From positions 5,162,021-5,226,020 of the forward strand of contig NC_086368.1 of assembly GCF_036324505.1 (NCBI RefSeq): 64,000 nucleotides of DNA, given 5' to 3'. The notes under the pieces were generated by a model. It did not search any database, had not been told where the DNA came from, and worked only from the letters and a program-made list of their open reading frames with translations. A program made the position numbers and the translations under genes. Positions 57,161 to 64,000 of this stretch are shown here, one piece after another (positions within the stretch are counted from its first letter, which is position 1; every line of letters starts with the position of its first letter). This DNA comes from Eleginops maclovinus. Its lineage: Eukaryota; Chordata; Actinopteri; Perciformes; Eleginopidae.

Positions 57161-58764
57161 CAGTGCTCAGCATAAATGAGTACACCCCCTTCGAAAAGTA
57201 ACATTTAAACAATATCTCAATGAACACACAAACAATTTCCAAAATGTTGACAAGACTAAGTTTAATATAACGTCTGTTTAACTTATAAAATGAAAGTAAG
57301 GTTAATAATATATCTTAGATTACACATGTTTCAGTTTTACTCAAATAAGGGCAATTCAAAAATGAGTACACCCCACTGAAAGTCTCTGGAGCAGAGCTAC
57401 ATTTTAGACTAAAATTGTGTAATTTAACAATAATCCACCACAGGTGGGTCTCCTTATGCATTACACAGGTGTCCAGCAGACAGCTGACTATAAAAGGGTG
57501 TTACTTAAAGAAAACCCCTTCCCATTTCATGTTGTTAGCAATGGCACCACATGGAAGAGAAATGTCACAAGACCTGAGAAAGAAAATCATTTATTTACAC
57601 CGCAAAGGTGAAGGCTACAAGAAGATCAGCACAGCTTTACTTATCAGTCAGAATAAAGTGGTACAAAAACTTAAGATGGAACTGCAACCATCTCACAGAG
57701 ACGTGCAGGTCGTCCATGGAAGTTGACACCTTGACAGGAGCATCTTCTGGTGAGAAGGGTGGAAGAAAATCGGCATGCAAGTTCACTGCAGTTATCTAAG
57801 GAAGTAGAAAGCCAAACTGGGGGGACTATTTCCCGTGACACAATACGGCGTACACTGCAGAGGAATGCATGCATGGGTGCCGTTCACGAAGGAAGCCTCT
57901 CCTAAAGCCCAGGCACAAAAAAGCCTGCCTAGAGTTTGCCAGGGCCCATGCTGACAAAGATGAAGACTACTGGGACGCTATACTCTGGAGTGATGAGATC
58001 AAGATAAATGTCTTTGAAACTGATGGCTTCAAAACTGTATTGTGTCGCAAAGGTGAGGAATACAAAGAAACATGCATGGTGCCTACAGGGAAACATGGGG
58101 GTGGCAGTGTCCTTATGTGGGGTTGCATGAGTGCTGCTGGTGTCGGGGAGCTGCATTTCATTGATGGCATCATGGATTCACAGATGTACTGCTCTATACT
58201 GAAAGAGAAGATGCTACCATCACTCCGTGCCCTTGGTCGTCATGCACTTTTCCAACATGACAAAGATCCTAAACACACACTTAAGGCCACTGTTGGATTT
58301 CTGAAGAAGAACAGGATGAAAGTGATTCAGAGGCCAAGTATGTCTCCTGGTCTGAACCAAATTGAACACCTATGGGGAATTCTGAAGAGACAAGTTGAGC
58401 ATCACTCTCCATCCAGCATCCAGTCCCCAAAAGAGGTCATTCTTGAAGAATGGAAAAAGATTGATGTAGCAAAATGTTTCCAACTTGTTCATTCCATGCC
58501 TAGAAGACTTGGTGCTGTCATTAAAAATCATGGAGGCCAAACAAATTACTAGATGTAGTAGTTTTTGTTGTGGGGTGTACTCATTTTTGCATCACCGTTA
58601 TTTGAGAAAAACAGAAACAGGTGTAATCTAAGATATATCATTAACCTTACTTTCATTTTATAAGTTAAACAGATGTTATATTAAACTTGGTCTTGTCAAC
58701 ATTTTGAAAATATTGTTTGTGTTATAAAATGTTACTTTTCAAAGGTGGTTTGCATTGAGCACTG
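57161..58764 (+). mobile_element. Tc1-like transposon (IR/DR type), nearly full length
   Basis: A 1604-bp element, CAGTGCTCAG to GAGCACTG, flanked by TA at 57159-57160 and 58765-58766. Inverted repeats of about 200 bases bound a transposase gene in the plus direction. Each repeat should carry an outer and an inner binding site built on GAGTACACCCC. The left outer (about 57178), left inner (about 57362) and right inner (complement near 58573) sites are present. The right outer site is lost: the right end reads GCAAACCACCTTTGAAAAG where the left has the motif. Overall length matches intact fish Tc1 elements of 1.6 kb. Confidence 0.92.
57541..58552 (+). pseudogene. Tc1-like transposase, DD34E triad intact, N-terminal part frameshifted
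   Basis: The start is the ATG at 57541 (MAPHGREMSQDLRKKI). The HTH begins in this frame (GEGYKKISTALLISQNKVVQ) but frame shifts occur near 57680, near 57750 and near 57868. The last 228 codons (57869-58552) are one open frame with the catalytic domain. The first Asp is in ILWSDE (residue 42 of that frame), the second in [10 protein letters not shown] (131), and the Glu in NQIEHLWG (166). The second Asp and the Glu are separated by 34 residues, the DD34E spacing of Tc1. Substitutions next to active-site residues ([12 protein letters not shown]) depart from the usual pattern. Inactive because of the N-terminal breaks. Confidence 0.9.
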
Positions 58765-58839
58765 TATGTATGTTTTTTACTAGGCACGGCAGGGTTGAGC
58801 CAATGGATTTTCTACAGGGTAGGTTCATATTACGGACTA

Positions 58840-58990
58840 CATTGTGACTGCACACTCATAGCCCCTGGTGGTTAACTCCTCTTGCCAATGATCATCCTCA
58901 CTGGAGCAGCTTGGGGTTTAATGCCTTGCTCAAGAGCAGCCACAGGGTATTTATCAAACGAGAAGGTGTTCTAATCCTCTTCACATTGGT
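58840..58990 (+). repeat. Dispersed teleost repeat fragment
   Basis: CCACTGGAGC-type sequence: CATCCTCACTGGAGCAGCTT, then GGGGTTTAATGCCTTGCTCA and AGAGCAGCCAC. From memory it is a common fish dispersed repeat ('ttgctcaagggca'). Confidence 0.45.
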
Positions 58991-61359
58991 TCTTACTAAA
59001 TACATTTGTAGACGTGTCCCCCCATTAAATATGATGGGCTGGTACAATTAGGGGCTATACTATAAGGCAGTTATTATTGGACAGCAGGGTCAGAAGCTGC
59101 ATTTCAAACACGTACACACTGAGCAAACACAATCCTGCACCATATCTCTCTACGTATATTCCTCTTACACAAACACATGTTGCACAGTTCTGCTCTACAA
59201 GCCTTATCAGCATCCTATCTGTTTTCCTACACTCCATAGTAATACTACCATGTGTTGTATTGAAGCTTATCAGTGAAGAATCATATTCTCCAAGTCTCTT
59301 TAGTAAGATATTTTCATTCAAGTCTTATTGTGAAGTAACCTTATTCTTCACCCTTGGATTGTGGTTCTTTCTGCAGTTTTGCACCAGCCATATGAACGTC
59401 ACCAACACGCCTACTCGCTCATTGTAAATTCTCCCAACATTCGCACCCGGTAGCATGCAGAGTAATTTAATGTCCCATTCAACTGATTTGGACATTTGCA
59501 TTCTCACCTGCAGCTCCTCTGGGTAATGTCAAGATAATTTCAGGGTTGCAGTGCATGTTCTAAAGTGCTATGCACACATACAGATTAGGTAAACATGCAA
59601 AGAATTTTCAATCAGAACATAAACACTTGAAGGGTTTCAGAACACGTTAGCATACATGAGACGCCCTCACTCTTTCAGTTACAATGATGGAATAAATCAC
59701 AACTCTATTGTCAAACGATATAGAATTCAACCTGTTGACATTGACCAATGCCACTAAGACACACTGTCTCACATCACTATACCATTACGATATAATGGTA
59801 AGATTCATGACCACAGACAGAAGGCGTAGCGATGATGCATTTTTTTTATTATTAAGTGTTTGTATGTGTGCATGTATAGGAACGAGGGAGAAAAAAAAGG
59901 GTAGGGGAGAAGAAAAATCACAAGAGTTAAGAAATCGATGAGCTACATGAAAGGGAGACCTTTGGGGATAAAGGGTAACTTGTAGTAGCATGGTAATGAG
60001 ATTGAGTTCTCATTAGAATCGAGAGAAATGGTTGCCTCATGCCTCGTAAACTTGCCCCCACACCCTCAGGAAGGAGGCCTATTGGCTTTAGATTTTCCGA
60101 TTGGTTTGCACTTTTAGTTGGTTATTTCCTTAATTGTAATTTTTTTCTTTGCACCACTTGTGTTAACTCTTTTCCACTGGGCAACATGTCCATCTGCCTT
60201 ACACCCAGGAGCAGGTCAAAGTATCTTAAACTGCTCTTGCAAACAGTCATGGAGTTAATGTGTTGTTTCGCTGCAGTGTTTCTTCATGATTGAACTAATG
60301 TATTGACAGTCTTATCTCATGCATGTGGCATTTATCACACTGCCACAAATCCAGCCTCTGCTGTAGATATACAACAGTTATTTTCTATTAATCACTAAAG
60401 TTGCATTTACATGATATGCGATAAAAAACTTCTCTGCGCTGACGTTGCTGTTGAGTTATGGAAAGATCAGTGCCACCCGACAAAGCAGAAGTGCTTCCCT
60501 CAATATTGGGAATCCCTCCCAATTGTCCCAGAGCGCTGCACTCAAAGCTCAATTTCAACTTAGAGCTTGTTAACCCCTGACCTTTCAACATGCAACCAAT
60601 CATATAACAGCTGTATGCAGTGGTGCAAGCTAGCAAAGGTGCTAATGAAACAAAATACAACTGACTGTTTTCACAGGCTCTGCACCAAACCTCACAGTGA
60701 GAGAAGAGCAAATTGTCTATCATGTGAATGCAGCTTTTAACAGTGTGCACAAACAACAAAATATGCAATTGTTATACGTTTCATTACAAAACCATTAAAC
60801 TGCAGCTATAAATGTTCCAAGGTTTGGTCTCTTTAAGCCACAAGACTTGGCAGACAGTCAGCTTCCAGGAACAACCTATAACTTTTGGAGCGAGTTGAGG
60901 TGGGACTCTAAGCTCAGAAAACAATTTCATCATGGGCCTGGCTTTATGCCCGGGGGCGTCTTCATGTTGAAATAGGAAGGGGGCCTCCCGAAAACTGTTG
61001 TAACATTAATATGTAATTTCATTGCATCCATTCACTCAAAACAACAACACCAGTCCATAATAAAATGCTCAACTTGTACAGTCTGTCTACAAATAGACCT
61101 CATGCTACACCAACATCAGAATCCCATGTTGGTATCATGGTCACACATAGTGGGCATGGTCCATTTTTAAATGCAAGCATAAGACATTATTCAGATTGAA
61201 CTATTGGCACAGTTCAATGTGAATAATGTTAGAAAAACTATTTCAATTCCCATTACACATGCTCTTAACCTTCACAAATGCATAATATCAAGAGAATAAT
61301 GTATTAATGTAAAAAATATGTCTCTCCTTCTCAACATCGTTAACTCTGTTCCACATGCG
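58991..61359. other. No gene seen
   Basis: Unique sequence. Frames such as minus 60388-60768 (126 codons) show no domain. If the exon at 61929 is correctly assigned, this would be proximal intron 1. Confidence 0.45.
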
Positions 61360-61499
61360 ACACTTTCCCAGCTGCACACATATGCGCACTCTCACGCACG
61401 CACGTGCACAGTGTAGCTGACCAACAGCATCACTGTCTGCCTTCTCCTGTGTTCATGCTGCAGGACCAACACGCAGCATTGCTCACCCCCCTCTCTTAT

Positions 61500-62260
61500 T
61501 ATGTTTCACTATCACAGACGCGTACGCACACGCACTCTGACCTGCCAGAATCAGTAGCCTCGCGCAATCTCTGCTGAAACGGCGGAACAAACCAGTGGTG
61601 ACACGTGTGCGCACAGCGCGCGGCTCCACCAGACCAAGCGTGTCCACGCACACATAGTCTACATACACATATACACGCACGCGCACACAGACAAGCAATT
61701 ACCACGGCTGCAGGTGCTTCTCAATCAGCCCACAAAAACACATGCACCAAAGACGCGCGCGAGCACACTTCCAGTGATCCAGAAAAGTCTAAACACATGA
61801 AGCAGAAACTGGAAAGATTCTAAGTGTCTCCGGAAACAAACTCCTCACATTTCATCAGCATGATGAGACACATAGCATCAAAAAAAAAAAAAGAAACAAG
61901 CGCACGTTCATTTGTTTTGCCTTCCTACCTTCCTCGTGCATCCGCTGCAGACAGAAAGTGAGGTTCCTCCGCCAACCCGGCATGTTCATGAGGAAGGGGA
62001 GCAGAGGTCTAGAAGATGAGGGTGATGAGGGGTGATAAAGAGTAGATCCTGTCCGGGTTAGGTAGTGACACGCAGGCGACAGAAGCAAATTTAACAATTC
62101 CCTTGTTTCCTCTTCTTCTCTTTTCCTCCTCCTCTGTGGTCCTCCCCCGGTGTGTCTCGCGGTAAACGGCGGGTAGACGCTGCTCGCTCCGGTTACGACC
62201 CCGCTGACAGTCCGTGTAACAGTCGGTCCCGCTGCGGCACCAATGGTCTCTCTCACTCTC
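61500..62260 (-). promoter_or_regulatory. CpG-rich promoter-like block
   Basis: CpG is rare elsewhere in the window but dense here. Fourteen CpGs fall within about 105 bases at 62145-62250, and others cluster at 61510-61690 (for example GCGCGCGG and CACGCGCACAC). An ATTGG (inverted CCAAT) motif lies at about 62238-62243 on the minus strand. A CT-repeat stretch (TCTCTCTCACTCTCTCGC) flanks it upstream. The block surrounds the GRIP-like first exon, as expected for its promoter and 5' UTR. The transcription start cannot be placed from sequence. Confidence 0.5.
61929..61983 (-). CDS. grip2: First coding exon of a GRIP2-like multi-PDZ scaffold (palmitoylated-isoform N-terminus), partial gene
   Basis: The ATG complementary to 61981-61983 opens MPGWRRNLTFCLQRMHEE. 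After one further base (phase 1) comes a donor reading GAAG|GTAGGA at 61929/61928. From memory, the alternative 'b' N-termini of the glutamate-receptor-interacting proteins share Gly3-Trp4, two basic residues, Asn7, a hydrophobic residue at 8 and Cys11-Leu12-Gln13. Cys11 is palmitoylated and directs the protein to membranes and dendritic spines. All of these are present, and Arg5-Arg6-Asn7-Leu8 fits GRIP2 better than GRIP1. GRIP proteins bind AMPA-receptor tails through PDZ domains. An A stands at -3. A second in-frame ATG lies two codons upstream (61987-61989) and another at 62254-62256. The PDZ exons would lie to the left but none was recognised. The assignment is recall-based. Confidence 0.55.
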
Positions 62261-63399
62261 TCGCACTCTCTGCTAACAGAGTCCAGTCACCTCTCTCTCT
62301 CTGTTTCATTCATTATTTTTCTCTCTTTATCTGCCTCCCCTACAGTCCCTCCATCCCTCGCACTGGCTGTCTGTACTTCATTTACTCTGTCTCTCCTCAT
62401 CCCTTACTTCTGCTCCACTCTTTTCCTTTCCGAGTTACTTTTTTAGTTATTTGGTAGTTCCTTTTACAGCACAGTATTTACTGCAGGAGAAATGTTTCCA
62501 AAAAAATCCTGGCAATTTTTAGATACAGTACTTGTATTTTACTTGAGTATTTCCATTTAATGTTCATTTGTACTTCTACTCCACTAAAATGATAAGGTTA
62601 CTCTAGTACATGTATTAAATACCTTTACAGATCTGGATTAATAATGTCAAATATAATCAACCCTTAAACCAGACTTTAGTTCACCTGGAGTAAATCCAGC
62701 AGCTACCCTGCAGTGTACAAAGTCATTAAAACTAGCTGAACCTTTACCAGCTTTGATAACACTTTAATGATCAATAATTATAAAACATATCAGAGATATT
62801 ATTCTGAAATGGACCAATTTGTATTATAAGGTACTTTAAGTACATTTTCAATGCAGAACTTTTACTGTAACAGAGTATTCATAAACTCTGGTACTCCTCC
62901 CATCTCTGCTTGATTTTAATGGAGATCCCAAAGATTTAAGATATTATATTTGGTGGGAAATAAATGTTCATATCAGGGAAATGGAAGCCAGTCGGACCTA
63001 AACAAAAAGATTTGGCCGAGCAAAAAGGAAGCATAGCAAGGGGTTTGTTGACAAAAACGTTTAACATTCCCCCCGGATTTTGGAAATATTGCAGAAAATA
63101 AGCTTTAGTGGCACATGTCAATAATTCTTAAGTTGTGTTTAGCAGGAAAACCTCCACATACTGTATTAACACCACTTTAGGATTACTAAAGCGCAAAGGA
63201 AATTGGCAGAAATAAAAGCTAAGGTTAGGCTATAAAAGTCTAGAGCACAGTCGCATGGCTGCGCTTCTTCATCGTTAAGCTAAATGTGGACTTGTGTTGC
63301 CATATGAAGTTCAGTAGTCTTATTTTGTTACTTATTATCCACTGACAAAAAAAAAAGTTTTACTTTGTGACAAGGGAACCAGAAGTGGTAAAATGTTGA
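62261..63399. other. Upstream flank of the GRIP-like exon; no gene seen
   Basis: A pyrimidine-rich stretch at 62280-62440 is followed by AT-rich unique DNA. No coding signal was recognised on either strand. Confidence 0.45.
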
Positions 63400-63860
63400 A
63401 TCCTTACCTGGACTCATTACTGCACCATTCCATTAACAGTTAATCTAAAATTAGAAAAACATAAAACTAAGGTGAAACAAAAGCAACAAACAAAAGAGGA
63501 ACAAACCGGGTCAGCATAAGGAATGCAGGAATCAAATCCACGAGGGAACAACAGGAACTGTCCAGGGAACAAACACAGACAGGAAACATAGACGGCAGAA
63601 CCACACCAGGAATCATAGACAGGAAACTGAAGGAGAACACCGGGAGAAACAGTCTTATACACACAGACCTAATCACATTATCGAGACACAGCTGGAGAAG
63701 CCAGGCAGCAGCAAAGTGATCAGACACAGGTGGATAGAATCAGGGTGGGGTAAGTAATCACAAAAAGGAGGGAAAATACAACGACAGGAAGTGAAACCAA
63801 TAATGCCACAAGGAGAGGAATTATACAAAATAAAACAGGAAACCAAAATCCCGACAGTTT
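63400..63860. repeat. Dispersed teleost repeat ending in CCCGACAG
   Basis: A purine-rich stretch with GGAACAAACACAGACAGGAA, CAGACACAGGTGGATAGAAT, CAGGAAGTGAAACCAAT and AAAATAAAACAGGAAACC closes with CCCGACAG. I recall this series as a common dispersed fish element, but cannot name its class. The left end is undefined. The Cys/Phe/Leu-rich minus frames across it are shadows. Confidence 0.45.
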
Positions 63861-64000
63861 AATATATATAATACCTCCTTTAGAAAGATCGCTTAATGAA
63901 ACATGATCAATAAAGAGTGGTGTAACCATACACCTATACACAGGTGTTTTAAATTGTTCTAGGCCACAGAGCTAAGCAAATGCAAAATGATTGTCATCAA

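Overview
This window looks like teleost fish DNA, probably from a spiny-rayed (percomorph-like) fish. It is AT-rich and mostly non-coding. Long (CA/TG)n microsatellites recur throughout (about 1.7 kb in 15 arrays). The transposon fauna is typical of teleosts: Tc1-like elements with long inverted repeats, piggyBac, hAT, TTAA-flanked MITEs, CR1/L2-type LINE ends, tRNA-derived SINEs and a Ty3/gypsy relic. There are no operons, Shine-Dalgarno sites, rRNA genes or CRISPR arrays. No complete protein-coding gene is visible. Almost every longer open frame is a translated CA repeat, a low-complexity tract or a transposon relic.

The only host coding sequence I can support is a short first exon on the minus strand at 61929-61983. 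It sits in and just below a CpG-rich, promoter-like block (about 61500-62260). It encodes MPGWRRNLTFCLQRMHEE and ends at a phase-1 splice donor. From remembered family sequences this matches the alternative palmitoylated N-terminus (Cys11) of the GRIP/ABP multi-PDZ AMPA-receptor scaffold proteins, closest to GRIP2. If that is right, everything left of it in this window would lie in the gene's first intron. I recognised no PDZ-encoding exon there.

Layout. 1-3000: CA arrays, a TTAA MITE, and an internally deleted piggyBac element with both ends. 4.3 kb: LINE 3' tail. 5.5-5.9 kb: TG arrays. 9.8-12.4 kb: an L1-type ORF1 relic joined to a decayed gypsy gag/pol relic. 14.2 kb: MITE. 17.3-18.2 kb: 5'-truncated LINE with an open reverse-transcriptase C-terminus. 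19.2-24.2 kb: a transposon cluster of a Tc1 with a deleted core, a hAT with a perfect 8-bp target duplication, and a second decayed Tc1-like element followed by an (ATT)n array. 27.3 kb: a third TTAA MITE type. 30.4-30.8 kb: TG arrays. 33-56 kb: further MITE copies, SINE and LINE fragments and CA arrays. 57.2-58.8 kb: the best-preserved Tc1, with its DD34E triad intact but its N-terminal part frameshifted. 61.4-62.3 kb: CpG-rich promoter and GRIP-like exon. 63.4-63.9 kb: a dispersed repeat.

The mobile elements do not work together in the window. What links several of them is the TTAA target. One piggyBac relic and four TTAA-flanked MITE types (at least 11 copies) suggest that piggyBac-superfamily transposition has been a major source of insertions at this locus. 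I see nothing resembling a novel enzymatic or defence system.
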